Translations under genes and position numbers: made by a program
Notes under the pieces: model-generated
Seen by the model: the letters and a program-made list of their open reading frames with translations, nothing else
What the model was told of the DNA's origin: nothing
The model's database searches: none
NCBI GenBank assembly: GCA_041572755.1
Contig: JBFFRY010000014.1
Location: 1-61,850 of the forward strand
Source: JBFELU01 sp041572755
Lineage (GTDB): Bacteria; Actinomycetota; Acidimicrobiia; Spongiisociales; UBA11373
Direction: 5' to 3'
DNA: 61,850 bases
In this document: piece by piece, positions 49,734 through 58,190 of the stretch
How positions within the stretch are numbered: position 1 is the first letter of the stretch
How the letters are laid out: every line of letters starts with the position of its first letter

Positions 49734-51236
49734 ATGGCGCCCCCCAAACGGGCCGATGCACTGTGCGTGGACAACTCAGCAGACCTGCGGGTGCTGCTTC
49801 GTTCGCAGAACCCGCTGATCCTCGTCGCGACCAGGGACGAGCAGCGCTTCCTGGCGCTCCTGCGCCGCGTCGCCGAGGGGCTCGGGCTCCCGGTGTGGAC
49901 GTGGTCGGCGGCACGCGGGCTGGCTCGCGACGGACACGAGGCCGTCTACCGAACCATGGATCCGCGCATGGCCCTGGCCTTCGTCACCGACTTGTCCGAC
50001 CCGGGGATCTTCGTCCTCGTCGATGCCCACCATGCCATCGCGGACCCGGTCGTCCTCCGCTCCGTCAAGGACACCGCCCAGCAAGCCGGTCGGGACCAGA
50101 CCCTGGTCCTCACCGGGCCGGAGCGCACCGTGCCACCGGAGCTCGACGGTCTGGCGGTGCCTTGGACGCTCCGTCCCCCCGACGAGAAGGAACTGGCCCG
50201 GATGGTCCGCAGGACGGTCGAGGACCTCACGCTGAGGAAGATGGCCGACGACATGGGGACCGAGGCCGAGGCCGATCTCGTGACGGCGTTGCGCGGGGTG
50301 ACCCTGTCCGACGCCGAGCGGCTTCTGCAGCGCGCCGTGCTGCGCGACGGATCTCTCGGACCCGACGACGTCGCCTATCTGCGAACCGCCAAGGCCGAGT
50401 TGCTCAATGCCGACGGGGTCCTCGAGCTGATCGCCAGCCACACCGGGACTCTGGAAGACGTCGGCGGGCTCGACCACCTCAAGAGCTGGCTGGAGATCAG
50501 AGGGGCGGCCCTGGCGTCGGGGCGGGCGGCGTCGGCCGGTCTCGACCCACCCCGGGGAATACTGCTCACCGGAGTCCCCGGCTGCGGCAAGTCGTTGATC
50601 GCCAAGGCCCTGGCCAACAGCTGGGGCCGCCCCCTGGTGCTCCTCGACCCGTCGCGGCTCTACGGCCGCTACGTGGGGGAGTCCGAGCAGCGCCTCGACG
50701 GGGCCCTCGGCACGGTGGCCGCCATGGCACCGGTGGTGCTGTGGATCGACGAGATCGAGAAGGGCTTTGCAATGGGCGGAGAGAGTGACGGGGGCGTCAG
50801 CCGACGGTTGCTGGGGACGTTCCTGCGCTGGCTTCAGGATCGGACCGAGGGTGTCTTCGTGGTCGCCACGGCCAACGATGTGGCCGCCCTGCCGCCCGAG
50901 CTGCAACGCAAAGGCCGCTTCGACGAGATCTTCTTCGTCGATCTCCCCGGCCCTACCGCCCGACGCGAGATCCTCATCCATCACCTCCGGACGCGAAGCC
51001 ACGGTCCTTCCGACTTCGACCTCGACAAGCTCACCGAGATCACCTCCGGATTCTCGGGCGCCGAGATCGAGGCGGTCGTGGTGGGGGCGCTCTACCGGTC
51101 CTTCGGAGCCGGATCCTCCCTGACCACCGAGGAGCTGGTGGCCGAGGTCCAGCACACGGTGCCGCTGTCGATCAGCCGCGCCGAGGATGTGTCCCGGCTC
51201 CGCGCCTGGGCATCGGGGCGCGCCGTCAGCGCTTGA
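49734..51236 (+). CDS. Ycf46-like AAA+ ATPase
   Basis: 500 residues from ATG at 49734. A RecA-like N-terminal half lacks a P-loop (residues about 20-160: LILVATRDEQRFLALLRRVA, GIFVLVDAHHAI), followed by a helical linker and a canonical AAA domain: GILLTGVPGCGKSLIAKALA (Walker A about 280-288), LYGRYVGESEQRLDGAL, VVLWIDEIEKGFA (Walker B), VATANDV and LPPELQRKGRFDEIFFVDLP (Arg finger). The pattern matches cyanobacterial/plastid Ycf46 and bacterial homologues; role uncertain (linked to CO2 responses in cyanobacteria). No partner operon here; divergent from mscL and convergent with the ICMT-like gene (3 bp). Confidence 0.9.
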   Translation: MAPPKRADALCVDNSADLRVLLRSQNPLILVATRDEQRFLALLRRVAEGLGLPVWTWSAARGLARDGHEAVYRTMDPRMALAFVTDLSDPGIFVLVDAHHAIADPVVLRSVKDTAQQAGRDQTLVLTGPERTVPPELDGLAVPWTLRPPDEKELARMVRRTVEDLTLRKMADDMGTEAEADLVTALRGVTLSDAERLLQRAVLRDGSLGPDDVAYLRTAKAELLNADGVLELIASHTGTLEDVGGLDHLKSWLEIRGAALASGRAASAGLDPPRGILLTGVPGCGKSLIAKALANSWGRPLVLLDPSRLYGRYVGESEQRLDGALGTVAAMAPVVLWIDEIEKGFAMGGESDGGVSRRLLGTFLRWLQDRTEGVFVVATANDVAALPPELQRKGRFDEIFFVDLPGPTARREILIHHLRTRSHGPSDFDLDKLTEITSGFSGAEIEAVVVGALYRSFGAGSSLTTEELVAEVQHTVPLSISRAEDVSRLRAWASGRAVSA

Positions 51237-51239
51237 ACC

Positions 51240-51701
51240 TCACAACACCCACGGGATGATCCGCCACCGCACCCGGGTGCGATAGGCGGCGTACTCGGTG
51301 AGGTGAGCTTCGAGACGGATCTCTTCACCCGCCGCCTTTCCCACCAGGACGGCGGTCAGCACTCCGCTCAGTGCGAGCACCACGGTGTTGCCGTCGACGA
51401 GACCGAGCCCTCCACTCCCCAGCACCAGCCCACCGTAGATCGGGTGGCGGACCACTCGATAGATGCCGCGCTCGACCAGTACCGCATCGGATCGGGGTGC
51501 GGGGAACGGGCTCAAGTTGTCGCCGAGTGTCAACATCCCCGAGGCGGCGAGGCCCAGACCGGCGACCAGGAGGATCCCTCCGGCCGTCACCGCCGCCGCC
51601 CCCCAGTCGTCACCCCAGCGGAAGAGCGCCGCCGCAATCCCGCCGATGAGCAGGAACTGGGCGGCTACCCACCATCCTCCGAGTGCGGTGAACCTGCGCA
51701 T
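51240..51701 (-). CDS. Isoprenylcysteine carboxyl methyltransferase-like membrane protein
   Basis: 153 residues from ATG at 51701. An upstream in-frame ATG at 51755 overlaps the divergent methyltransferase start and adds no hydrophobic sequence. About four TM helices and the ICMT/PEMT-type SAM motif: GIYRVVRHPIYGGLVLGSGG (RHPxYxG), and the C-terminal GEEIRLEAHLTEYAAYRTRV with the E-E-xx-L pattern. It is likely an integral-membrane SAM-dependent methyltransferase; the acceptor is unknown. Convergent with the AAA ATPase. Confidence 0.85.
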   Translation of the reverse strand: MRRFTALGGWWVAAQFLLIGGIAAALFRWGDDWGAAAVTAGGILLVAGLGLAASGMLTLGDNLSPFPAPRSDAVLVERGIYRVVRHPIYGGLVLGSGGLGLVDGNTVVLALSGVLTAVLVGKAAGEEIRLEAHLTEYAAYRTRVRWRIIPWVL

Positions 51702-51753
51702 GCGGACCGGGATGGTACCGGTCCCATCGCGGGGGACCGATACGATGCTCCTC

Positions 51754-52467
51754 ATGCCACGCGGCGTTCCGGCGACTCGCTCCTACTTCGAGCGCCACAG
51801 TCACGAATACCACCCCGCTCGCCTGCGCCGGGCAGTGCGGTGGATCGACCAACTCCAGCCTGCCCGGGTCTTCGAAGTCGGGTGCGGTAACGGCGGCGTG
51901 CTCGAAGTGCTCGCCCAAGCCGGGATCACCGAATTGTCGGCGTGCGATGTCGCCGAGACGGCGCTGGCGCGGGCCGGCCGCCGGGTGGACTTCGCGGCGC
52001 ACCGGGGTTCGATTCTCGATCGGGATTTCGTGGACTCCCTCCCCGGCGGTTACGACGTCGTGGTGATGGCGGCCGTGCTCCACCATCTGGTCGGTCGCAC
52101 CCGCCGATCCAGCCGGGGCCTGGCCGACACCGCCCTTCGCCATGCCCTCAGCTTGTTGGCGCCGCAGGGCCATCTGGTGATCGTGGAGCCGACCTATGCC
52201 CCCCGGTGGGCGATGACGGCGGTCTTCTGGGTGAAGCGGGTGCTTGGCCTGGCGGGTCGTCGGCTCGAGCTGGGAGAGTGGAACAACCTGGGCGCCCCCC
52301 TGGTGTCGTACTACGACCCGGCGGGGGTCCGCGGCCTGGTTGCCGCTGCCGGTGGCTCGGTGGAGCGCAGCCACGATCGGCCGCAGCGCCTGCGCCGCCT
52401 GCCCCGGGCTCTGGGGATTCGGGGACGGTGGATCACCACCGTTCTGGTGAATCCTCCCCATATCTGA
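51754..52467 (+). CDS. Class I SAM-dependent methyltransferase
   Basis: 237 residues from ATG at 51754 (ATG at 51745 also in frame). Begins TRSYFERHSHEYHPARLRRA, then motif I RVFEVGCGNGGVLEVLA (SAM-binding GxGxG), acidic LSACDVAETAL and post-motif VVVMAAVLHHLVG, typical of the UbiE/Methyltransf_11 group. C-terminal YYDPAGVRGLVAAAGGSVER supports small-molecule or lipid methylation. The acceptor is unknown. Its TGA (52465-52467) lies within the HAIR site of clpB, so the operator overlaps its end. Confidence 0.9.
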   Translation: MPRGVPATRSYFERHSHEYHPARLRRAVRWIDQLQPARVFEVGCGNGGVLEVLAQAGITELSACDVAETALARAGRRVDFAAHRGSILDRDFVDSLPGGYDVVVMAAVLHHLVGRTRRSSRGLADTALRHALSLLAPQGHLVIVEPTYAPRWAMTAVFWVKRVLGLAGRRLELGEWNNLGAPLVSYYDPAGVRGLVAAAGGSVERSHDRPQRLRRLPRALGIRGRWITTVLVNPPHI

Positions 52468-52483
52468 TAACATTCGACTCAGG
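52463..52483 (+). promoter_or_regulatory. HAIR-type HspR operator upstream of clpB
   Basis: TCTGATA-N7-ACTCAGG shares the right half and the 12-mer TCGACTCAGGTT with the dnaK site and has the same 7-nt spacer. It overlaps the preceding gene's stop codon. TTCGAC (52473) with a 17-bp spacer to TATCTT (52496-52501) could be the promoter, 26 nt before the ATG at 52527. Confidence 0.75.
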
Positions 52484-52526
52484 TTTTCTGGAATCTATCT
52501 TCGGATATCGGGGTTGGACGGGACGT

Positions 52527-55103
52527 ATGAATGGCAACACCTTCACCCACCGAGCCCAGCAGGCCATTGCCGCGGCTCACGATGAGGCCCGGCGCCGCCA
52601 CCATGCCGCCGCCGAAGCCGAACATCTCCTGACCGCGCTGTTGGCCCAGACCGACGGGATTGTCTATCCCCTTCTCGACCGGATCGAAGTCGATCACCGC
52701 CTCCTGCAGCGGCGCCTCGACGACGCCCTGGGTTCGGTCCCCCGGGTCTTCGGCGACGCCGACACGACCCTGTCACCAAACCTCGTGGCGGTCCTGCAGC
52801 AGGCCGATCGGGAACGGGCCGCCATGAAGGACGACTACACCTCGGTGGAGCACCTCGTTCTCGCTCTCACCGAGGCCGCCGGTCCCGCCGGCATCGCTCT
52901 TCGCGAATTGGGTGCCGACCATGCCGCCGCATTGGAGGCGCTGTCCACGTTGCGGGGCAGTACCCGGGTGACGTCGCAGGACCCCGAGGCCACCTTCGAC
53001 GCCCTCGAGCAGTACGGCCGGGACCTGGTCGGCGAGGCCCGCCGGGGTCGTCTGGATCCGGTGATCGGCCGTGACGAGGAGATCCGCCGAGTCATCCAGG
53101 TGCTGTCGCGGCGTACCAAGAACAATCCGGTGCTCATCGGCGAGCCCGGCGTCGGCAAGACCGCCATCGTCGAGGGTCTCGCCGGTCGCATCGTGAACGG
53201 CGACGTCCCGGAAGGGCTGAAGCGCAAGCGCATCGTTGCCCTGGATCTCGGTGCCATGGTCGCCGGGGCCAAATACCGGGGTGAGTTCGAGGAGCGGCTC
53301 AAGGCGGTGCTGTCCGAGATCAAGGCCGCCCAGGGTGAGATCGTCACCTTCATCGACGAACTGCACACCATCGTCGGCGCCGGAGCGGCCGAGGGTTCGA
53401 TGGACGCCTCCAACATGCTCAAACCCATGTTGGCCCGCGGTGAGCTGCGGATGATCGGTGCCACCACCCTCGACGAGTACCGCAAGCACATCGAGAAGGA
53501 CGCCGCTCTCGAACGTCGCTTTCAGCCCGTCTTCGTGGAGGCGCCGTCGGTCGAGGATGCCGTCGGCATTCTGCGCGGCCTCAAGGAGCGGTATGAAGTC
53601 CATCACGGGGTGCGAATCACCGACGCCGCCCTGGTGACCGCCGCCGTCCTCTCCGACCGCTACATCACCGGACGCCACCTACCCGACAAGGCAATCGACC
53701 TGGTCGATGAAGCGGGCAGCCGCCTTCGCATCGAAATCGACTCGATGCCCACCGAGATCGACGACCTGGAGCGCCGCCGGGTCCAATTCGAGATAGAGCG
53801 GACCGCGCTCCAGAAAGAGAGCGACCCCGCCAGCGGCGAACGGTTGGAGGCCATCGAGCGCGAGCTCGCCGATCTCGCCGAAGAGGCGGACCGCCTCACC
53901 GCCCACTGGACGCTCGAGAAGGAAGCGATCTCCGGGATCCGGGAGACCAAGCAGGCAATCGAGGACACCCGCGTCGCTGCAGAGACCGCTGAGCGAGATG
54001 GGGATCTGGAACGGGCCGCCGAGCTCCGCTACGGCCGTCTCCGGGGCCTCGAGTCGTTGTTGGCCGAACGCCAGGAGGCTCTCGAGAAGCTCCAGGCGGA
54101 TCTCCGCATGCTCAAGGAGGAGGTCGATTCCGAGGACGTAGCCGAGGTGGTGAGCCAATGGACCGGGATCCCGGTGTCCCGCCTCATGGAGGGGGAGATC
54201 CACAAGCTGGTGCGGCTCGAGGAGCATCTTCACGAGCGGGTCGTGGGGCAGGACGAAGCCGTGGCGGCAGTGGCCAATGCCATCCGTCGTTCCAGGGCCG
54301 GTGTCGCCGACCCCGACCGCCCCATCGGCTCGTTCATCTTCCTCGGCCCCACCGGTGTCGGAAAGACGGAGCTGGCCAGGGCACTGGCGGAGTTCCTCTT
54401 CGACGACGAGAGGGCCATGGTCCGCATCGACATGTCGGAATACATGGAGAGGCACTCGGTGAGCCGCCTCATCGGCGCCCCGCCCGGCTACATCGGCTAC
54501 GACGAGGGCGGCCAGTTGACCGAAGCCGTGCGGCGCCGCCCCTACGCCGTTCTCCTCCTCGACGAGGTGGAGAAGGCCCACACCGACGTCTTCAACGTGC
54601 TCCTGCAGCTGCTCGACGACGGCCGCCTCACCGACGGCCAGGGACGGACGGTCGATTTCACAAATGTCGTGCTGATCATGACCTCCAACCTCGGGTCGGA
54701 ACTCATCGACCCGGACCTCCCCGACGAGACAATAAGGGAGAGGGTGCTGGGCGTGGCTCGCAGCCACTTCCGACCCGAGTTCCTCAATAGGGTCGACGAG
54801 GTCACCGTGTTCCATCGGCTCGCCCCGGAGCACCTGCGCCGGATCGTCGACATCCAGCTGCGCCATCTGCTGCGACGCCTCGCCGAACGCCGCATCACCC
54901 TCGAAGTCGGCGACGATGCTCGCGACTGGCTGGCCGACCACGGCTACGACCCGACGTACGGGGCGCGGCCGCTCAAGCGCCTCATCCAGAAGGAGCTGGG
55001 CGATCGCCTGGCGCTCGAACTGCTCGCCGGGACGTTCGCCGAGGGCGACACGGTGGCCGTCGCCGCCGGGGATGATGGACTCACCCTGATGGGGCGCCGC
55101 TAG
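52527..55103 (+). CDS. clpB: Disaggregase ClpB
   Basis: 858 residues from ATG at 52527. N-terminal Clp repeat (THRAQQAIAAAHDEARRRHH), NBD1 with GEPGVGKTAIVEGLA (about 204), IDELHTIVGAG and the ALERRFQPVFVEAPS segment, the coiled-coil middle domain (about 410-525), and NBD2 with FLGPTGVGKTELARALA (about 606), DMSEYMERHSVSRLIGAPPG and LLLDEVEKAH. C-terminal YDPTYGARPLKRLIQKEL. With DnaK-DnaJ-GrpE it rescues aggregated proteins. It is not in the dnaK operon but carries a matching HAIR site, so it likely belongs to the HspR regulon. Confidence 0.98.
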   Translation: MNGNTFTHRAQQAIAAAHDEARRRHHAAAEAEHLLTALLAQTDGIVYPLLDRIEVDHRLLQRRLDDALGSVPRVFGDADTTLSPNLVAVLQQADRERAAMKDDYTSVEHLVLALTEAAGPAGIALRELGADHAAALEALSTLRGSTRVTSQDPEATFDALEQYGRDLVGEARRGRLDPVIGRDEEIRRVIQVLSRRTKNNPVLIGEPGVGKTAIVEGLAGRIVNGDVPEGLKRKRIVALDLGAMVAGAKYRGEFEERLKAVLSEIKAAQGEIVTFIDELHTIVGAGAAEGSMDASNMLKPMLARGELRMIGATTLDEYRKHIEKDAALERRFQPVFVEAPSVEDAVGILRGLKERYEVHHGVRITDAALVTAAVLSDRYITGRHLPDKAIDLVDEAGSRLRIEIDSMPTEIDDLERRRVQFEIERTALQKESDPASGERLEAIERELADLAEEADRLTAHWTLEKEAISGIRETKQAIEDTRVAAETAERDGDLERAAELRYGRLRGLESLLAERQEALEKLQADLRMLKEEVDSEDVAEVVSQWTGIPVSRLMEGEIHKLVRLEEHLHERVVGQDEAVAAVANAIRRSRAGVADPDRPIGSFIFLGPTGVGKTELARALAEFLFDDERAMVRIDMSEYMERHSVSRLIGAPPGYIGYDEGGQLTEAVRRRPYAVLLLDEVEKAHTDVFNVLLQLLDDGRLTDGQGRTVDFTNVVLIMTSNLGSELIDPDLPDETIRERVLGVARSHFRPEFLNRVDEVTVFHRLAPEHLRRIVDIQLRHLLRRLAERRITLEVGDDARDWLADHGYDPTYGARPLKRLIQKELGDRLALELLAGTFAEGDTVAVAAGDDGLTLMGRR

Positions 55104-55208
55104 CTCGGCCGGTCGGAGTCCTCTTCAATCGACGACCCGTCGCGGGCCGCAAGGCGATCCTCATGCCGGCGCTTGCTCATGATGTGACGGCAGGCGGCAT
55201 GGCCCGCC

Positions 55209-55258
55209 ACTACCTTGCGCTGCAAGACAAGTCGTGCTATCCTGTGTTGCAAGGTAGT
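55209..55258. promoter_or_regulatory. padR promoter embedded in a 10-bp inverted repeat
   Basis: ACTACCTTGC (55209-55218) and GCAAGGTAGT (55249-55258) are perfectly complementary. A third half-site, GCAAG at 55222-55226, makes CTTGC-GCT-GCAAG with the left arm. TTGCGC (55215-55220), 17 bp and TATCCT (55238-55243) form a promoter within the repeat. Autorepression by the PadR protein is the simplest reading. Confidence 0.7.
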
Positions 55259-55270
55259 GAGCGAGGCCGC

Positions 55271-55603
55271 GTGGAACGCAGCAGCCAGCTGCTCAGAGGA
55301 GTGCTCGACATGTGTCTCCTTGCGCTCATCGCAGAGGAGCCCAGCTACGGCTACGAGATGGTCCGCAAGCTGGAGGATCGGGGCCTGGCCCTCGTCGGTG
55401 AGGGCAGCATCTACCCGCTGCTCTCCCGCCTGCAACGCCAGGGTCTGGTCGACGCCTTCGTCGAGGAGTCGACCGGCGGCCCGCCCCGCAAGTACTACCG
55501 AATCGCCGAAGACGGTCGCCGCCGTCTCGGCGATTGGATCACCGAGTGGAAGGCGATGTCCCATGGCGTCGACCGCGTTCTCCAGGGCGGGAACCATGAG
55601 TGA
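55271..55603 (+). CDS. PadR-family transcriptional regulator
   Basis: 110 residues from GTG at 55271, 13 nt after the right arm of its operator. The winged helix is RGVLDMCLLALIAEEPSYGY, EMVRKLEDRGLALVGEGSIY, PLLSRLQRQGLVDAFVEEST, then the conserved GGPPRKYYRIAEDGRRRLGD wing. A short C-terminal dimer helix follows (WITEWKAMSHGVDRVL). The end overlaps the next gene by 8 bp. PadR genes paired with HAAS-domain proteins typically form a regulator-membrane protein module, which is the pattern here. Confidence 0.93.
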   Translation: MERSSQLLRGVLDMCLLALIAEEPSYGYEMVRKLEDRGLALVGEGSIYPLLSRLQRQGLVDAFVEESTGGPPRKYYRIAEDGRRRLGDWITEWKAMSHGVDRVLQGGNHE

Positions 55604-56369
55604 GCCGATCTCACCGATCGCCGCCGATTGCGAACGGTATTGGCGTGCCGCCGGAATCGGACCGCGCACCGCGGCCGAGATGCGGGCCGAACTGGAAGCC
55701 CATCTCCGGCAGGCGGTCGCCGACGGGCGGACCATCGCCGACGTCGTGGGTGACGATCCGGCCGGTTTCGCCGAGGCGTGGGCCGCCGAAGAGCGCCCGG
55801 CTCGAGCGATGCCCACCTGGGACGACGTCATGCGGCGAGGCCGCGCTGCATGGGGGATGCGGGAGACGGCCATACTCATTGTGATCGTCGCCGGCATTGC
55901 CACCGCAACGATCTGGGGAAGAGGAGGAAGCTCAGAAATGGACAACGAGATTTGGCGCTGGATCTGGATCGGGGCGGCCGCCGTCTTCGGAGTCGGAGAG
56001 ATGTTCACCGCAGGCTTCTTCATGCTCCCCTTCGCCTTTGGCGCAGTGGCAGCCGTGCCGCTGGCATGGCTCGATGTGCATCCGGCCATACAACTGGTGG
56101 TGTTCCTCGTCGTATCGGTCGCGGCGCTGCTGCTGATCCAAAGGCTCATGAAGAAGGCCGACGAACACCAACCGGCCGTCGGTGCAAACCGATTCGTCGA
56201 TCGCCACGCCATCGTCACCGAAGAGATCAACCCGGTCACCGGTGCCGGAAGCGTGCGGGTCGACACCGAACTGTGGCGGGCCACTACCGATGGCGGTTCC
56301 ATCCCCAAGCAGACCGAGGTACGCGTTGTCGAGGTTCGAGGCACCCGCCTCGTCGTCGAACGGGTCTAG
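55596..56369 (+). CDS. HAAS-like/DUF1700-type helical protein continuous in frame with an NfeD-like protein
   Basis: 257 codons open from ATG at 55596 to 56369. Residues 1-85 are a HAAS-like helical domain (CERYWRAAGIGPRTAAEMRA, LEAHLRQAVADGRTIADVVG) followed by one TM (RETAILIVIVAGIATATIWG, about 89-108). From residue 115 the sequence is NfeD-like: three hydrophobic helices (IWIGAAAVFGVGEMFTAGFF and so on), then an OB-fold domain (RHAIVTEEINPVTGAGSVRV, ELWRATTDGG). An internal ATG at 55938 has GGAGGA nine nt upstream and could start NfeD separately, so this is either a true fusion or two proteins from one frame. The slipin gene follows at 36 bp. Confidence 0.75.
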   Translation: MSEPISPIAADCERYWRAAGIGPRTAAEMRAELEAHLRQAVADGRTIADVVGDDPAGFAEAWAAEERPARAMPTWDDVMRRGRAAWGMRETAILIVIVAGIATATIWGRGGSSEMDNEIWRWIWIGAAAVFGVGEMFTAGFFMLPFAFGAVAAVPLAWLDVHPAIQLVVFLVVSVAALLLIQRLMKKADEHQPAVGANRFVDRHAIVTEEINPVTGAGSVRVDTELWRATTDGGSIPKQTEVRVVEVRGTRLVVERV

Positions 56370-56405
56370 ACAGGCTGAGAGAGAAGAAGGAGGTCGAGTC
56401 GAGTC

Positions 56406-57323
56406 ATGGATGGTTTGGTACTCGTAGTCATCATCGCCGTGGCGGTCGTGTTCATCACGGTCGCCGCCGGCCTCAAGATAGTGAGCCAGTACGAGCTGGG
56501 TCTGGTGGAGCGCTTCGGCAAGTACGAGCGAACCGTCAACCCCGGCCTGCGATGGATCTGGCCATTCATCGAGCGGATCCGCCGGGTCGATCTGCGGGAG
56601 CAGGTCGTCGATGTCCCGCCCCAGGAGGTGATCACGAGGGACAACGTGGTGGTGACCGTGGATGCGGTCGTCTACTACCAGGCCACCGACCCGGTGAAGC
56701 TGAAGTACAACGTGGCCAACTTCATCCTGGCGGCCACCAAGCTGGCCCAGACCAACCTCAGGAACATCGTCGGCGACCTCGACCTGGACGGGGCGCTCAC
56801 CTCCCGCGACACCATCAACGAGCAGTTGCGCGGCATCCTCGACGAAGCCACCGACGTGTGGGGTACTCGAGTGGTACGGGTCGAGATCCAGAGGATCGAC
56901 CCACCACCGGACGTCACCGAGGCCATGCACCGCCAGATGAAGGCGGAGCGGGTCCGGCGGGCCGTCGTCACCGAGGCCGAGGGCGACAAGCGGTCGGCCA
57001 TCCTGAGGGCCGAAGGCGTCAAGCAGTCCCGCATCCTGGAGGCCGAGGGTCAAGCCCAAGCGATCAAGGAAGTCGCCGAGGCCGAGAAGTTCCGGAAGCT
57101 CACCGTGGCCGAGGGCGAGGGGCAGGCGATCGAGCGGGTGTTCGGTGCGATCCACACCGGCGACCCGACCCCCGACCTGATCGCCATCCGCTACCTGGAG
57201 ACGCTGGGAACCATTGCCGACGGCAAGGCCACCAAGCTGTTCCTCCCCATGGAGACGAGCGGCATCTTGGGTTCGTTGGGAGCCATCAAGGGCCTCTTCG
57301 AAGACGAAGCACAGGAGTCCTAG
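56406..57323 (+). CDS. Slipin/QmcA-type SPFH (stomatin-like) membrane protein
   Basis: 305 residues. One N-terminal TM (about 3-24), then the SPFH/PHB domain (SQYELGLVERFGKYERTVNP, RRVDLREQVVDVPPQEVITR, NVVVTVDAVVYYQATDPVKL) and a long C-terminal coiled coil with repeated A-E-G-x units (AILRAEGVKQSRILEAEGQA). SPFH proteins scaffold membrane microdomains, usually with an NfeD-type partner, which is encoded immediately upstream. The gene ends in a strong terminator at 57336-57363. Confidence 0.96.
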   Translation: MDGLVLVVIIAVAVVFITVAAGLKIVSQYELGLVERFGKYERTVNPGLRWIWPFIERIRRVDLREQVVDVPPQEVITRDNVVVTVDAVVYYQATDPVKLKYNVANFILAATKLAQTNLRNIVGDLDLDGALTSRDTINEQLRGILDEATDVWGTRVVRVEIQRIDPPPDVTEAMHRQMKAERVRRAVVTEAEGDKRSAILRAEGVKQSRILEAEGQAQAIKEVAEAEKFRKLTVAEGEGQAIERVFGAIHTGDPTPDLIAIRYLETLGTIADGKATKLFLPMETSGILGSLGAIKGLFEDEAQES

Positions 57324-57335
57324 CCGACCCCTGCG

Positions 57336-57363
57336 AGGGCGGGCCCCCTGGGGTCCGCCCTCG
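57336..57363. terminator. Strong hairpin between slipin and lgt
   Basis: GAGGGCGG (57336-57343) pairs with CCGCCCTC (57356-57363), with an inner CCCC/GGGG stem. It sits between convergent genes and can serve both directions. Confidence 0.75.
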
Positions 57364-57368
57364 ACGCG

Positions 57369-58184
57369 TCACGGCTCCGTGGGCTCTCCGGCCGGCTCGG
57401 CGACGGGCCGCCACCCCCGGACCCACAGAGTTGCCACCGCTCCAATCACCACCGCCAAAGAGAACCAGCCGTTGCGGCTCAGGCCCAGGAAGCGGAACGT
57501 GGTGTCGGTGCGGATGAGCTCCAGCAGGAATCGAATGATGCCGTAGAGCCCGGCGTAGAGGAGGAACAGCGTTCCCCGGCGCAGCGCCACCCGGCGCTCC
57601 AGCCACAGCAGGAACACGATGATCCCGGCGTTCCACAGGAACTCGTAGAGGAACGTGGGATGAAAGGTCTCGGAGGAGAGGTACTCGGCGGGCCGCTTGG
57701 CCGGCTCGATCTCGAGAGCCCAGGGAAGGTCGCTGGGGGTCCCAAACAGTTCTTGATTGAAGTAGTTGCCCCACCGCCCGATCGCCTGCGCCGCCGGGAG
57801 CCCGATTGCGGTCGCGTCGGTGAACATCAGGAAGTCACCCTTCTCCCGGCGGATCACGAACAGGACCGCCAGCGTGCCGAAGGTGAGGCCCCCGAAGAGG
57901 GCGATCCCCCCCTCCCACAGCTTGAACACGCCCAACCAGTCATCCTCGAAGCGGTGGGTATGGGTACTCACATAGGCGAGGCGGGCCCCGATGAACCCGA
58001 TCACGATCGCCCAGAACCCGGCCCGCTCCCCGGTCCTCCGCTCGCCACCGAACTTCACATACCGATGCACGATGACCAGGTAGGCGGTAGCCACCGCCAG
58101 ACCCATCAGGATCCCATAGATGTGGATCGTCAGTGGGCCGATCTCGAACTCATTGAACGATGGGGAGGGAATCGAGGCCAGCAT
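57369..58184 (-). CDS. lgt: Prolipoprotein diacylglyceryl transferase
   Basis: 271 residues with seven TM helices. Transfers diacylglycerol from phosphatidylglycerol to the lipobox cysteine of prolipoproteins. Signatures: GPLTIHIYGILMGLAVATAY, GFIGARLAYV, the Lgt motif AIGRWGNYFNQELFGTPSDL, HPTFLYEFLWNAGI and GLYGIIRFLLELIRTDTTF. Full length. It lies 6 bp downstream of the CMD-family gene on the same strand. Confidence 0.97.
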   Translation of the reverse strand: MLASIPSPSFNEFEIGPLTIHIYGILMGLAVATAYLVIVHRYVKFGGERRTGERAGFWAIVIGFIGARLAYVSTHTHRFEDDWLGVFKLWEGGIALFGGLTFGTLAVLFVIRREKGDFLMFTDATAIGLPAAQAIGRWGNYFNQELFGTPSDLPWALEIEPAKRPAEYLSSETFHPTFLYEFLWNAGIIVFLLWLERRVALRRGTLFLLYAGLYGIIRFLLELIRTDTTFRFLGLSRNGWFSLAVVIGAVATLWVRGWRPVAEPAGEPTEP

Positions 58185-58190
58185 CGGGGA

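Noticed and set aside
55100..56344. A 414-codon minus-strand frame facing clpB
   Set aside because: It is antisense to padR and the HAAS/NfeD gene, both with clear domain signatures and promoter elements on the plus strand.
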